Shown here piece by piece: positions 40,762 to 49,464 of a stretch of DNA of 64,000 nt. Each line of letters begins with the position of its first letter. Position 1 is the first letter of the stretch. Under the pieces are notes generated by a model that was not told the origin of the DNA, did no database searches, and saw nothing but the letters and a program-made list of their open reading frames with translations. The DNA comes from Amycolatopsis regifaucium (GTDB taxonomy: Bacteria > Actinomycetota > Actinomycetes > Mycobacteriales > Pseudonocardiaceae), in contig NZ_LQCI01000052.1 of assembly GCF_001613935.1 (NCBI RefSeq), positions 456,530 to 520,529 of the forward strand. The letters run 5' to 3'. The position numbers were made by a program, and so were the translations under genes.

Positions 40762-42590
40762 TGGGTGCCTCGCAGCTTGTCCGGATCGCCACCGCGGGCA
40801 GTGTCGACGACGGGAAGTCAACCCTGATCGGACGGCTGCTCTTCGATTCGAAGACGGTGTTCACCGACCAGCTCGAAGCCATCGAACGCACCAGCCGCGC
40901 CCGCGGTGAGGCGTATCCGAACCTGGCGCTGCTGACCGACGGCCTGCGCGCCGAACGCGAGCAGGGCATCACGATCGACGTCGCCCATCGGTATTTCGCC
41001 ACCCCCCGGCGGAAGTTCATCATCGCCGACACACCGGGACACGTGCAGTACACCCGGAACATGGTCACCGGAGCGTCCACCGCGGATCTCGCGCTGATCC
41101 TGATCGACGCCCGCAAAGGGGTACTCGAACAGTCGCGGCGGCACGCCTTTCTCGCGAGCCTGCTCGGGATCCCGCACCTTGTCTTGTGTGTGAACAAAAT
41201 GGACCTCGTCGAGTGGTCGCAGGAACGCTTCGAGGAGATCCGCGAGGACTTCCGGCGGTTCGCCATGAAGCTCCAGGTGCACGACCTCACCTTCGTCCCG
41301 ATGTCGGCCCTGCATGGCGACAACGTCGTGCACCGCGGCGCCAGTATGCCTTGGTACGAAGGAACTTCCCTGCTGCACCACCTCGAACAGGTGCATGTGG
41401 CCTCGGATCGCAACCTCGTCGACGCGCGGTTCCCGGTGCAGTACGTGATCCGGGAACACAGCCGAGATTTCCGCGGTTACGCCGGCACCGTCGCGGGCGG
41501 GGTGTTCAAACCCGGCGACGAGGTCACCGTGCTGCCGTCCGGATTCACCACGACGGTACGCGCGATCTGGGGACCGGGTGGCACGACGATCACCGAAGCC
41601 TTCGCCTCGCAGGCCGTCACGATCGAACTCGCCGACGACCTCGACCTCGGCCGCGGCGACCTGATCTGCCGTCCCGGGAACCGTCCGCACACCGGCCGCG
41701 ACGTCGACGCGATGGTGTGCTGGTTCTCCGAGCGAAGCGCCCTGTCGCCGGGAGCGAGCTACGTCGTACGGCACACCACCCGCGAGACCAAGGCCGAGAT
41801 CCGCGACCTGGACTATCGCCTCGACGTCACCACGCTGCACCGCGACGAGACCGCGAAATCCTTGTCTCTCAACGAGATCGGCCGAATCCGGCTGCGCTCA
41901 CGGCAGCCGTTGCTGTTCGATTCCTACCGCCGCAACCGGTCCACCGGCGGTTTCCTCCTCGTGGACGAGCATTCCGGCGCGACGGTCGCGGCCGGCATGA
42001 TCACCGGCCCGGGCGTGACGGCGTCGAACGTCGTCTGGCATACCGCCGCCGTCACCAGGGAGGAACGCGCGACACGCGGGCTCACCGTCTGGCTCACCGG
42101 ACTTTCCGCGTCCGGGAAGTCGAGTGTGGCCGTGGAACTGGAGCGACGGCTGGTCGCGTCCGGTAGGCCCGCGTATCTGCTGGACGGCGACAATCTGCGG
42201 CACGGGCTGAACGGCAACCTCGGCTTCGGCCCGGCGGATCGTGCCGAGAACGTCCGGCGCGTCGCGGAGGTCGCGAAGCTGTTCGCCGACGCCGGAGTGG
42301 TGTCGGTGGTCTCGCTGATCAGCCCGTATCAGGCAGATCGTGAACTCGCCCGCGCCGCGCACGAGGCGGCCGGATTGCCGTTTCTCGAAGTCTTCGTCGA
42401 CACCCCGCTCGAAGTCTGCGAAGACCGCGACCCCAAGGGAATGTACGCGAAGGCGAGGGCGGGTGAGATCAGCGGGTTCACCGGGGTGGACGCGCCCTAC
42501 GAGCCACCGGAGAGCCCGGATCTGGTGCTGACGCCGGAAAACGGGGACCCCGCCGCGATGGCCGCGGTGATCCTCACCCTCCTCGACTGA
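40761..42590 (+). CDS. cysNC: Bifunctional sulfate adenylyltransferase subunit 1 / adenylylsulfate kinase
   Basis: A 609-residue fusion. The N-terminal CysN GTPase has GSVDDGKSTLIGRLL, DTPGHVQYTRNM and NKMDLVEW plus elongation-factor-like barrels; the C-terminal APS kinase begins near residue 445 (GLSASGKSSVAVEL) with DGDNLRHGLNGNLGF and DPKGMYAKAR. The fusion makes PAPS directly from APS. It is coupled to cysD by a one-base overlap. PAPS is the cofactor of the sulfotransferase encoded 4.5 kb away. Confidence 0.96.
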   Translation: MGASQLVRIATAGSVDDGKSTLIGRLLFDSKTVFTDQLEAIERTSRARGEAYPNLALLTDGLRAEREQGITIDVAHRYFATPRRKFIIADTPGHVQYTRNMVTGASTADLALILIDARKGVLEQSRRHAFLASLLGIPHLVLCVNKMDLVEWSQERFEEIREDFRRFAMKLQVHDLTFVPMSALHGDNVVHRGASMPWYEGTSLLHHLEQVHVASDRNLVDARFPVQYVIREHSRDFRGYAGTVAGGVFKPGDEVTVLPSGFTTTVRAIWGPGGTTITEAFASQAVTIELADDLDLGRGDLICRPGNRPHTGRDVDAMVCWFSERSALSPGASYVVRHTTRETKAEIRDLDYRLDVTTLHRDETAKSLSLNEIGRIRLRSRQPLLFDSYRRNRSTGGFLLVDEHSGATVAAGMITGPGVTASNVVWHTAAVTREERATRGLTVWLTGLSASGKSSVAVELERRLVASGRPAYLLDGDNLRHGLNGNLGFGPADRAENVRRVAEVAKLFADAGVVSVVSLISPYQADRELARAAHEAAGLPFLEVFVDTPLEVCEDRDPKGMYAKARAGEISGFTGVDAPYEPPESPDLVLTPENGDPAAMAAVILTLLD

Positions 42591-42669
42591 GACTAAGCCA
42601 CCGTGGGAAGCCCGGTACAGAGCGGTCGCCGCGGGAGCGCCCGCGAACTCACCGGAGGCGAACAGCGCA

Positions 42670-42705
42670 CAGGTCAGGATCGGTTTGCCGTGACCTGGCC
42701 GATCC
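42670..42705. other. Interlocked inverted repeats (pseudoknot-like) between convergent genes
   Basis: Two 7-bp inverted repeats are interleaved: CAGGTCA (42670-42676), GGATCGG (42677-42683), TGACCTG (42691-42697), CCGATCC (42699-42705). The first pairs with the third and the second with the fourth, so as RNA they are either mutually exclusive hairpins or an H-type pseudoknot. The rest of 42591-42721 holds no supported gene; GCGGGTGTTCAGCCCGC (42713-42729) is a small hairpin at the end of the response regulator gene. Confidence 0.6.
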
Positions 42706-42721
42706 GGCGAGCGGCGGGTGT

Positions 42722-43375
42722 TCAGCCCGCCGGTGTGACGAATCCAGTGTCGTAGGCCTTGATTACCGCCTGTGTCCGGTCCCTCGCACCGAGTTTCGCG
42801 AGGACGTTCCCGACATGCGTCTTCACCGTCTGCACACCGAGATACAGCTCGCCCGCGATCTCCACATTGGACAGTCCGCGCGCCATCAGGCGCAGCACCT
42901 CGCGTTCGCGTTCGGTGAGCCCGGCGCCGTCGAGGCCGTCCTGCGGGCCGTGGTTCACCCGCTGCGCGGCCAGCCGCCGGATCGCGGCCGGGAACAGCAG
43001 GGACTCCCCCGCCGCCACGGTCCGGATCGCCGCCACGATCTCCTCCGGCCGGGCCCGCTTCAGCAGGAATCCGCTCGCGCCCGCCAGCAGGGCGTCGTAG
43101 ACGTAGTCGTCGTTTTCGAAGGTGGTCACCACGATCACCTTCGGCGGATTGTCCATAGTGGACATGAGATGTGTCGTCGCGCGGATACCGTCGACCGAGG
43201 GCATCCGGACGTCCATCAGCACGACGTCGGGCCGGAACCGCGAGACCAGCCCCGGCACCTCGGCGCCGTCGGCCGCCTCGCCGACGACCTCCAGATCCGG
43301 CTCGGAGGTGATGATCGCCCGCAACCCGGCGCGGATCAGCTGTTCGTCGTCGACCAGCAGGACCCCGATGCTCAT
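42722..43375 (-). CDS. NarL/LuxR-family response regulator
   Basis: A 217-residue protein from ATG 43375, overlapping the sensor kinase stop by 4 bp. The receiver domain has DD (residues 9-10), D55 (VVLMDVRMP) as phosphoacceptor and KRA at 105. The C-terminal LuxR helix-turn-helix reads LTEREREVLRLMARGLSNVE. It is the partner of the kinase encoded just upstream and is likely a DNA-binding regulator of unknown genes. The pair follows a TetR gene on the same strand. Confidence 0.95.
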   Translation of the reverse strand: MSIGVLLVDDEQLIRAGLRAIITSEPDLEVVGEAADGAEVPGLVSRFRPDVVLMDVRMPSVDGIRATTHLMSTMDNPPKVIVVTTFENDDYVYDALLAGASGFLLKRARPEEIVAAIRTVAAGESLLFPAAIRRLAAQRVNHGPQDGLDGAGLTEREREVLRLMARGLSNVEIAGELYLGVQTVKTHVGNVLAKLGARDRTQAVIKAYDTGFVTPAG

Positions 43376-44601
43376 CGCCGGTTCCCCCATGGCACCGCCA
43401 CCTCGACCTTCCACTGTCCCTCCGCACGGCCCGCGGCGATCGTGCCACCGAGCACGTCCACCCGTTCCGCCATTCCCCGCAGCCCCCGGCCGCCCCCGTC
43501 GCGTGACGGCGCCGCGGCGCCGAGCGGGTTGGCCACCCGCAGCCGCAACAGTTCCGGCCCGGCGTCGACGAGCACGGTCACCGGAACCTTACCGGCGTGC
43601 CGCAACGCGTTCGTCAGGCATTCCTGCAGGATCCGATACGCCTCGCGGGAAACGACCGGCGGCACGGACGACGGTTCACCCCGGACCTCGGCCGTCACCT
43701 CCGCCCCCGCCAGCCGGGTCGCCTCGACCAGCGAGGACAGCTCCCCCAGCCCGGACTGCGGCGTCCGCGCAGACGCTTCTTCGCGCAGCAGCCCGAGGAC
43801 GTGGTCGAGATCGTCCAGTGCGGCGCGGGCGGAGTCCTCGATCGCGGTGAGCGCCTGCTCGGTGAAGTCCGGATCGGAGCGCAGGGTCCGGCGCGCGGCC
43901 CCGGCCTGGATGGTCACGACGCTGAGCGCGTGCCCGACCGAGTCGTGCAGTTCCCGCGCCAGCCGGTTGCGTTCGGCGAGCTGTTCGGTGCGCTTCTCCA
44001 GCTGAGCGATCCGTTCCGCGGCCGAAACCCCCAGGAGGCTCTCGGCGCAGCGGGTCAGTACCGCGCCCGCTCCCCACACGAGGTAGGCCAGCGCCACGAC
44101 ACCGAGCAGGAACGCCAGCGGGATCCACGCGCTCGCCCACCCCTTCGGCACCACGATCGGATCCTCCGCGGACAGTGCGATCCGGCCGGTGAACGGGGCC
44201 GCGATCGTGAAACCGAAGCCGACCGGCACACACAGGCTCGCCAGGCTGACGACGCACCCTGTGCCCACGTGCAGCAGGTACATCGCCGTCGACCGGAGCC
44301 GGACGGGCCAATTCCCCGCGGGTCCGAACGTCACTCCCGGAACCGGGTCGTCCAGCAGTTCCCGCACGGCCGCGCCCTCCAGCACGCGCACGGCGGGGAG
44401 GAACGACGACGCGATCATCACCAGGACGACGGTGATCAACCCGATGACGATCCCCCGCTCCATCGTCACGACCAGCGGAAGCAACGAAGGCACCACGATG
44501 GCGGCGAAGAGCAGATACGGCACGCTGAGGGCGCCACCGAGGATGAAATACACCCACCGGCGGTAGGTCGCCCGATCCGTGAGCGGGCCGAAAAGTCGCA
44601 T
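43372..44601 (-). CDS. Sensor histidine kinase (HisKA_3 type)
   Basis: A 409-residue membrane kinase with about five to six hydrophobic helices in residues 15-180, no large extracytoplasmic domain, a HisKA_3 phosphoacceptor H219 (RLARELHDSVGHALS) and a C-terminal ATPase (QECLTNALRHAG; GRGLRGMAERV). Such kinases often sense membrane or cell-envelope signals. It is coupled to the response regulator (ATGA). It starts only 9 bp after the TetR stop, so TetR, kinase and regulator may form one transcription unit. Confidence 0.94.
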   Translation of the reverse strand: MRLFGPLTDRATYRRWVYFILGGALSVPYLLFAAIVVPSLLPLVVTMERGIVIGLITVVLVMIASSFLPAVRVLEGAAVRELLDDPVPGVTFGPAGNWPVRLRSTAMYLLHVGTGCVVSLASLCVPVGFGFTIAAPFTGRIALSAEDPIVVPKGWASAWIPLAFLLGVVALAYLVWGAGAVLTRCAESLLGVSAAERIAQLEKRTEQLAERNRLARELHDSVGHALSVVTIQAGAARRTLRSDPDFTEQALTAIEDSARAALDDLDHVLGLLREEASARTPQSGLGELSSLVEATRLAGAEVTAEVRGEPSSVPPVVSREAYRILQECLTNALRHAGKVPVTVLVDAGPELLRLRVANPLGAAAPSRDGGGRGLRGMAERVDVLGGTIAAGRAEGQWKVEVAVPWGNRR

Positions 44602-44610
44602 GCGCTCTTT

Positions 44611-45180
44611 CTAGCTCGCGCCGGGCCGGCGCGGATCCCTCATCAGTATTTCGGCGATCTCCCTCGCCAGGGTGACCCGGTGCGCGTCCCCGTCGATGCC
44701 GGTATGCGCCACGGCGCCCTCCAGCAGCAGGAAGAGCTGCTCCGCGAGCCGCTCCGGATCGGCGGCCCACGGCGCGTCCTCGCGGAGGAGTTCGGCGAAC
44801 TTCGCCCGCACCGCCGCCTTGTGCCGCCGGATCACGTCGAGTCCCGGATGTCCGGCGGTGAGTTCGGCGGCCGCGTTGAGGAACGCGCAGCCACGATCGC
44901 TCCCGAGCTTCGGATGATCGACGTAGGCGTCGAAGACCGTCAGCGCCCGAGGCGGATCGGCTTCGGCCAGCCGCTCTTCGAGATACGCCCACCAGACGTC
45001 GTGACGACGCCGCAGGTACGCGACCGTCAGCTCCGTCTTCGACCCGAAGCAGGCGTACAGCGTCTTCTTCGTGACGCCGGCGGCCTCGGCCACGGCCGCG
45101 ACGCCCACCGCGTTCAGGCCCTCCTGGTAGAAGAGCGCGCTCGCGGCGCTCAGGACGCGCTCTCCGGCGGGAGTCAGCAT
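44611..45180 (-). CDS. TetR-family transcriptional regulator
   Basis: A 189-residue repressor. The HTH is in residues 5-50 (VLSAASALFYQEGLNAVGVA; GVTKKTLYACFGSKTEL). Its start is 9 bp from a TACCGATCGGT operator-like site and 49 bp from a perfect 30-bp palindrome in front of the divergent MFS gene. The expected model is repression of the transporter and of itself, with an unknown ligand. The downstream two-component genes may be co-regulated because the gap is short. Confidence 0.93.
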   Translation of the reverse strand: MLTPAGERVLSAASALFYQEGLNAVGVAAVAEAAGVTKKTLYACFGSKTELTVAYLRRRHDVWWAYLEERLAEADPPRALTVFDAYVDHPKLGSDRGCAFLNAAAELTAGHPGLDVIRRHKAAVRAKFAELLREDAPWAADPERLAEQLFLLLEGAVAHTGIDGDAHRVTLAREIAEILMRDPRRPGAS

Positions 45181-45189
45181 GCTTCAACT

Positions 45190-45201
45190 ATACCGATCGG
45201 T
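45190..45201. promoter_or_regulatory. TetR operator, near site
   Basis: TATACCGATCGGT, sharing the ACCGATCGGT core with the perfect palindrome at 45230-45259. It lies 9 bp upstream of the tetR start codon. Confidence 0.75.
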
Positions 45202-45229
45202 TGACCTGGGCGCTCAATGCGGGAACACT

Positions 45230-45259
45230 CCATGGGTATACCGATCGGTATACCCATGG
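45230..45259. promoter_or_regulatory. Perfect 30-bp palindromic operator before the MFS gene
   Basis: A perfect palindrome with half-site CCATGGGTATACCGA. Its right edge runs into the GGAGGAGGA ribosome binding site (45258-45266) of the MFS gene, so a bound repressor would also cover the translation start region of the DNA. Confidence 0.9.
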
Positions 45260-45269
45260 AGGAGGACTA

Positions 45270-46487
45270 GTGGTTTCTTCGTACAAACGCGAGTTGACGC
45301 TCACCGCGGCGGGGTTGTCGCTGATCGCGGTCTCCTACGGACTCGCGAGGTACGCCTACGGCTTGTTCGCGCCGACCCTCCGCACGGAGTTCGACCTCGA
45401 CGGCGGCACGCTCGGCGCCATCGCCGCGGGTAGTTACGTCGCGTACTGCCTCGCCGTGGTCGCCTCGGCCGCCGTCACGGCTCGCCGCGGCGCGCGGGCG
45501 GGAGCGCTCGCCGCCGGGACGACCGCGACCGCGGGGACCGCCCTGATCGCGGCCGCGCCGAACGTCGTCGTCCTCGCTCTCGGCGTCGTCCTGGCCGGAG
45601 CCAGCACCGGCCTGGCCTCGCCTTCGCTCGCCGACGCGGTCTCACGCGTCGTCCGCACGACCCGCCGGGACCGCGCCCAGACGGTGGTGAACGCCGGAAC
45701 CGGACTCGGTGTGCTGATCTCCGGGCCGGTCTCGCTGCTCGCCGTCGGCGACTGGCGGCTGGCGTGGTGGGCCTTCGCCGCGGCCTCGGCGCTGGTGACA
45801 CTGTGGATCGCCCGCGCGGTGCCGCCGAGCAGGGAAAAGAGCGAACGCGGGCTTCCGGACCCGCTGTTCCCGCCTGCCACCGGACGGCTGCTGCCCGCCG
45901 CCGCGACGCTCGGCCTGGCCAGCGCGGCGATCTGGACGTTCGGCCGGGACATCGCCGTGAGCGTCGGCGGGCTCGGCGAGACCGAGTCGACGGTGGTGTG
46001 GATCGTCCTCGGCGCCGTCGGCCTGGCAGGCGCGTTCACCGCCGAGCTGACCTCGCGGGCGGGAATTCGGCGGGCCTGGTCGGCGGGAATGGTCCTGTTC
46101 GCCGTCGCCACCGCCCTCTTCGCCCTCGCCACGCGGTCGCTCCCGGCGCTCATCATCGCGGCAGCACTCTTCGGTGCCGTCTACATCGGACTGACCGGCG
46201 TGCTGATCCTCTGGGGCACCAGGGCTTATCCGACGTCGCCCGCTTTCGGCGTCGGCGCGGCCTTCCTGATGCTGGCGCTGGGCCAGGCCGCCGGGGCACC
46301 GCTCATCGGTTTCCTCGGCGACCTCACCGATCTCCGCGTCGGCTTCCTCGTGGCGGCCGCGATGGCCCTGCTGGGGGTCTTCTTCGCGCCCCGGGAAGCG
46401 ACCACGACCTACAACTTCGGGGTCCGTTCCCTCTCAAGGGTGAGTTCCGTCCCGCCGGAGCGGGAATCCCGCGCCGGCCGCGCGTGA
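45270..46487 (+). CDS. MFS transporter (YbfB/YjiJ type)
   Basis: A 405-residue protein with twelve predicted helices. GTG 45270 is preceded by a strong Shine-Dalgarno GGAGGAGGA. The opening GLSLIAVSYGLARYAYGLFA is typical of YbfB/YjiJ-family permeases, which are poorly characterised efflux or uptake proteins. It is controlled by the divergent TetR repressor via the palindromes between them. A drug or metabolite exporter induced by its substrate is the simplest model. Confidence 0.88.
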   Translation: MVSSYKRELTLTAAGLSLIAVSYGLARYAYGLFAPTLRTEFDLDGGTLGAIAAGSYVAYCLAVVASAAVTARRGARAGALAAGTTATAGTALIAAAPNVVVLALGVVLAGASTGLASPSLADAVSRVVRTTRRDRAQTVVNAGTGLGVLISGPVSLLAVGDWRLAWWAFAAASALVTLWIARAVPPSREKSERGLPDPLFPPATGRLLPAAATLGLASAAIWTFGRDIAVSVGGLGETESTVVWIVLGAVGLAGAFTAELTSRAGIRRAWSAGMVLFAVATALFALATRSLPALIIAAALFGAVYIGLTGVLILWGTRAYPTSPAFGVGAAFLMLALGQAAGAPLIGFLGDLTDLRVGFLVAAAMALLGVFFAPREATTTYNFGVRSLSRVSSVPPERESRAGRA

Positions 46488-46500
46488 TGTCCTCGTCGGC

Positions 46501-48468
46501 ATGAACCTGCTGCTCGGCCTGCTCACCCTGCCCGTCTACGCGCTCATGCTGTGGCCGCTCGTGGTCGCCGCCCGTCGGGTGCTGGGGGTGCGGATCGGCG
46601 TGCTCCGCGCGTTGTGCGCGGCAGGCTTCGGCTGGCTCGTCGCGGGCGGCATCCTCAGCGCGTTCCCACGGCCGGTGTACGCGAGTGGCGGCGCCTTCGC
46701 CGGGCTCGTCATCCCGGTGGCGGGCGGTGCTTTCCTGGCGACGCTGATGTTCCTGTTCGTCGCGGAATTCGTCCTGCCGTCGGGTTCCGGAACCGGGCTG
46801 ATCGGCAGGATCCGCTCGCTGCGCCGTCGCGCGGCCAGGACGCGGCGCTACTCGCAGATCACCCGGATCGCGATCAAACACGGACTCGGCCGCTATCTCA
46901 CCGGCCGCCGCGAACCCGGCCTCGCCCGGGTCCGGCACGCCAAGCCGGCGCGTTCGCTGCGGCGCGCGCTGGAGGAGGGCGGCGTGACCTTCGTGAAGCT
47001 CGGCCAGCTGCTCTCCACACGGTCGGATCTCCTGCCGCCGGTGTACATCGACGAACTGAGCAAACTCCAGGACCAGGTCGCCTTCGCCGACGCCGACGAG
47101 ATCGCGACGGTCCTGAAGGAAGAACTGGGCGGCGACCCGGACGAGATCTTCGCCGAGTTCGATCCGGAGCCGATCGCCGCCGCGTCGATCGCGCAGGTAT
47201 ACCGGGCGCGGCTGCGCGACGGGCAGGAAGTCGTGGTCAAGGTGCAGCGGCCCGGGGTGCAGGCGCTCGTCGACCGTGACCTCGACATCGTCCGCCGGGT
47301 GGCGGCCGCGCTGGACCAGCGTGCGGGCTGGGCGCGCTCCCTCGGCGTCGTCGACCTCGCCGAAGGCTTCGCCGACGCGCTGGTCGAGGAACTCGATTTC
47401 CGCACCGAGGCCAGGAACATCGAAGCCGTCGCCGCCGCCTACCCCGGCACCGAGGTCGCGCTGCCGACCGTCCACAAAGCACTGTCCACCGAGCGCGTGC
47501 TCGTGATGCGCCGCCTCGACGGCAAACCGCTCGCCGCCGCCAGGGATCAGGTCCCGATGGCGGAGCGGGCCACCCTCGCGCGCTCGATGCTGCGGTGCGT
47601 GCTCGGCCAGGTGATGGGCAGTGGCGTCTTCCACGCCGACCCGCATCCCGGCAACGTCCTGCTGCTCGCCGACGGCAGGCTGGGCCTGCTCGACTTCGGC
47701 TCCGTCGGACGGCTCGACTCGGGGCTGCGCGGCGGGCTGCAGAACCTGATCCTCGCCCTCGACCGGGGTGACCCGGCCGCGCTGCGCGACGGCCTGCTGG
47801 AGATCGTCGACCGGCCGGACGAGATCGAGGAGCAGCGGCTGGAGCGGGCGCTGGGCGCCTTGGTTGCCAAGCACTTCAACCATGGACAGGCCCCGGATCT
47901 GGACATGTTCACCGACCTGTTCCGGGTGATCGCCGACTTCCGGCTCAGCGTGCCCTCGCCGATCGCCGCGGTGTTCCGCGCCTTGGCCACTCTGGAGGGA
48001 ACGCTGGCCGCACTGGCGCCGGGATTCAACATCGTCGTCGAATCCCGGGCCTACGCCGCCGAACAGGTCGGCGCCGGATTGCGGCCGGAGTCGTTGCGCA
48101 GCAGTGCCACCAGCGAACTGATGGCGCTCCTGCCGGTACTGCGCCGCCTCCCCCGCCGCGTGGACCGGATCGGCAACGCGCTGGAACAGGGCAGGCTTTC
48201 GGTCAACGTCCGGCTGTTCTCCGACGAACGCGACCGCGACGTCGTCACCGGTCTCGTGCACGAACTCCTGCTGGCCTTCGTCGGCGCGGCCACCGGGCTG
48301 ATGGCCGTGCTGCTGCTGGGCAGCGCGACCGGCCCGGAGATGTTGCCCGGCGTCACGCTGCACCAGCTGTTCGGCTACAACCTGCTGGTGGTCAGCGCAC
48401 TGGTGGGACTGCGGTTGCTTTTCGTCGTTTTCCGGCGGAGCGGGCAACGGTCACGATCATCCCGATGA
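46501..48468 (+). CDS. ABC1/AarF-UbiB family atypical kinase
   Basis: A 655-residue membrane-anchored protein with three N-terminal hydrophobic helices and two at the C-terminus. The UbiB kinase core shows the KxGQ motif (FVKLGQLLSTRSDLLP), the Ala-rich loop AAASIAQVYRA, Lys in VVVKVQRPG, catalytic HADPHPGN and metal-binding DFGSVGRL. In other bacteria these act in quinone biosynthesis or lipid homeostasis; here the quinone would be menaquinone, so the role is open. It starts 13 bp after the MFS stop. Confidence 0.9.
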   Translation: MNLLLGLLTLPVYALMLWPLVVAARRVLGVRIGVLRALCAAGFGWLVAGGILSAFPRPVYASGGAFAGLVIPVAGGAFLATLMFLFVAEFVLPSGSGTGLIGRIRSLRRRAARTRRYSQITRIAIKHGLGRYLTGRREPGLARVRHAKPARSLRRALEEGGVTFVKLGQLLSTRSDLLPPVYIDELSKLQDQVAFADADEIATVLKEELGGDPDEIFAEFDPEPIAAASIAQVYRARLRDGQEVVVKVQRPGVQALVDRDLDIVRRVAAALDQRAGWARSLGVVDLAEGFADALVEELDFRTEARNIEAVAAAYPGTEVALPTVHKALSTERVLVMRRLDGKPLAAARDQVPMAERATLARSMLRCVLGQVMGSGVFHADPHPGNVLLLADGRLGLLDFGSVGRLDSGLRGGLQNLILALDRGDPAALRDGLLEIVDRPDEIEEQRLERALGALVAKHFNHGQAPDLDMFTDLFRVIADFRLSVPSPIAAVFRALATLEGTLAALAPGFNIVVESRAYAAEQVGAGLRPESLRSSATSELMALLPVLRRLPRRVDRIGNALEQGRLSVNVRLFSDERDRDVVTGLVHELLLAFVGAATGLMAVLLLGSATGPEMLPGVTLHQLFGYNLLVVSALVGLRLLFVVFRRSGQRSRSSR

Positions 48469-48478
48469 CGACGAGCGC

Positions 48479-48808
48479 TCAACCTCGGGGCGCGTACATG
48501 ATCACGCCGACCCCCGCCAGGCAGATCAGCGCGCCGATGACGTCGTAGCGATCCGGACGATAACCATCGGCGACCATGCCCCACACCAGCGAGCCTGCGA
48601 CGAACACTCCCCCGTACGCGGCGAGAATGCGGCCGAAGTTCGCATCGGGCTGCAGCGTCGCGACGAAGCCGTAGAGGCCCAGCGCGACGACACCCGCGCC
48701 GATCCAGAGGTGACCGCGGTGCTCGCGCACGCCTTGCCAGATCAGCCAGGCTCCGCCGATCTCCAGCAGGGCGGCGAGCGCGAACAGCGCGATGGAGCGG
48801 ACGATCAT
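48479..48808 (-). CDS. YnfA/UPF0060 family small membrane protein
   Basis: A 109-residue protein with four hydrophobic helices, the usual size for the family (SIALFALAALLEIGGAWLIW; GLYGFVATLQP; AYGGVFVAGSLVWG; ALICLAGVGVIM). Family members belong to the drug/metabolite exporter-like fold; SMR-type export is suspected. It is convergent with the AarF gene, with a 10-bp gap. Upstream, 48809-49059 contains no gene, only repeats. Confidence 0.9.
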   Translation of the reverse strand: MIVRSIALFALAALLEIGGAWLIWQGVREHRGHLWIGAGVVALGLYGFVATLQPDANFGRILAAYGGVFVAGSLVWGMVADGYRPDRYDVIGALICLAGVGVIMYAPRG

Positions 48809-48860
48809 CCGGGCAGCTTAATCACGGGAAGCGGCGCGGCGATTTCTCAGGTGCTCGCGG

Positions 48861-48879
48861 TGAAGTACATGATGGCCAG
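48861..48879. repeat. Fragment of a family B palindrome
   Basis: GTGAAGTACATGATGGCCAG keeps the outer part of the family B arm (GTACATGATGGCC) and then diverges. The right arm is missing. Confidence 0.5.
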
Positions 48880-48988
48880 GTCGCTAGTCGGTCCAGCCGC
48901 CGTCGACATCTCAAACGCCTTCGCCGGAACGAACCAAAACACGCGCGACGAGACGCGGTATAGGGCGTTATACGCTTACCGCCCCAAT

Positions 48989-49041
48989 GCTATGAAAGGT
49001 CCTTTCCTTGCAAATTTCGCAAGGAAAGGACCTTTCATAGC
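48989..49041. repeat. Family B-related palindrome before sufT
   Basis: Perfect 23-bp arms (GCTATGAAAGGTCCTTTCCT plus TGC) around a 7-nt loop. It shares the CCTTGC...GCAAGG core with family B. It lies 19 bp downstream of the sufT stop. Confidence 0.93.
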
Positions 49042-49059
49042 GCGGAATACGTGAAGAGG

Positions 49060-49464
49060 TCAGACGGTGAAGCCGAGGGCTCGCAGCTGTTCGCGGCCGT
49101 CCTCGGTGATCTTCTCCGGGCCCCACGGCGGCATCCAGACCCAGTTGATCCGGAAGTCCTTGACCAGCCCCGTTCCGCCGCCGACGAGCGCGGCACCGGT
49201 CTGGTCCTCGATGACGTCGGTCAGCGGGCAGGCCGCGGACGTCAGGGTCATGTCGATGGTGGCGGTGTTGTCCGGCTCGACCCGGATGTCGTAGACCAGG
49301 CCGAGGTCGACGACGTTGATGCCCAGCTCCGGGTCGACGACGTCGCGCATCGCCTCTTCGAGGTCCTCCACCTTCGCCACTTCGGCGGCGTCCGGGGCGG
49401 TGGTCTCGGCGTCGAGGTCGGCGGCGGTGCGCCCCTCGCGGGTTTCGGTCTGCTGTTCGGTCAT
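49060..49464 (-). CDS. sufT: Fe-S assembly factor SufT (MIP18/DUF59)
   Basis: A 134-residue protein with the DUF59 domain in its second half: VVDPELGINVVDLGLVYDI, then MTLTSAACPLTDVIED, in which the conserved Cys is probably the Fe-S or metal ligand. The N-terminus is an acidic extension. It is the last gene of the suf operon and overlaps sufU by 4 bp. It assists maturation or target transfer of clusters. Confidence 0.93.
   Translation of the reverse strand: MTEQQTETREGRTAADLDAETTAPDAAEVAKVEDLEEAMRDVVDPELGINVVDLGLVYDIRVEPDNTATIDMTLTSAACPLTDVIEDQTGAALVGGGTGLVKDFRINWVWMPPWGPEKITEDGREQLRALGFTV

Noticed and set aside
42591..42721. Possible gene fragment reading GHGKPILTCALFASG on the minus strand
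   Set aside because: Open only because of an extended antisense frame; no start or ribosome binding site, and the sequence is better described as structured intergenic DNA.
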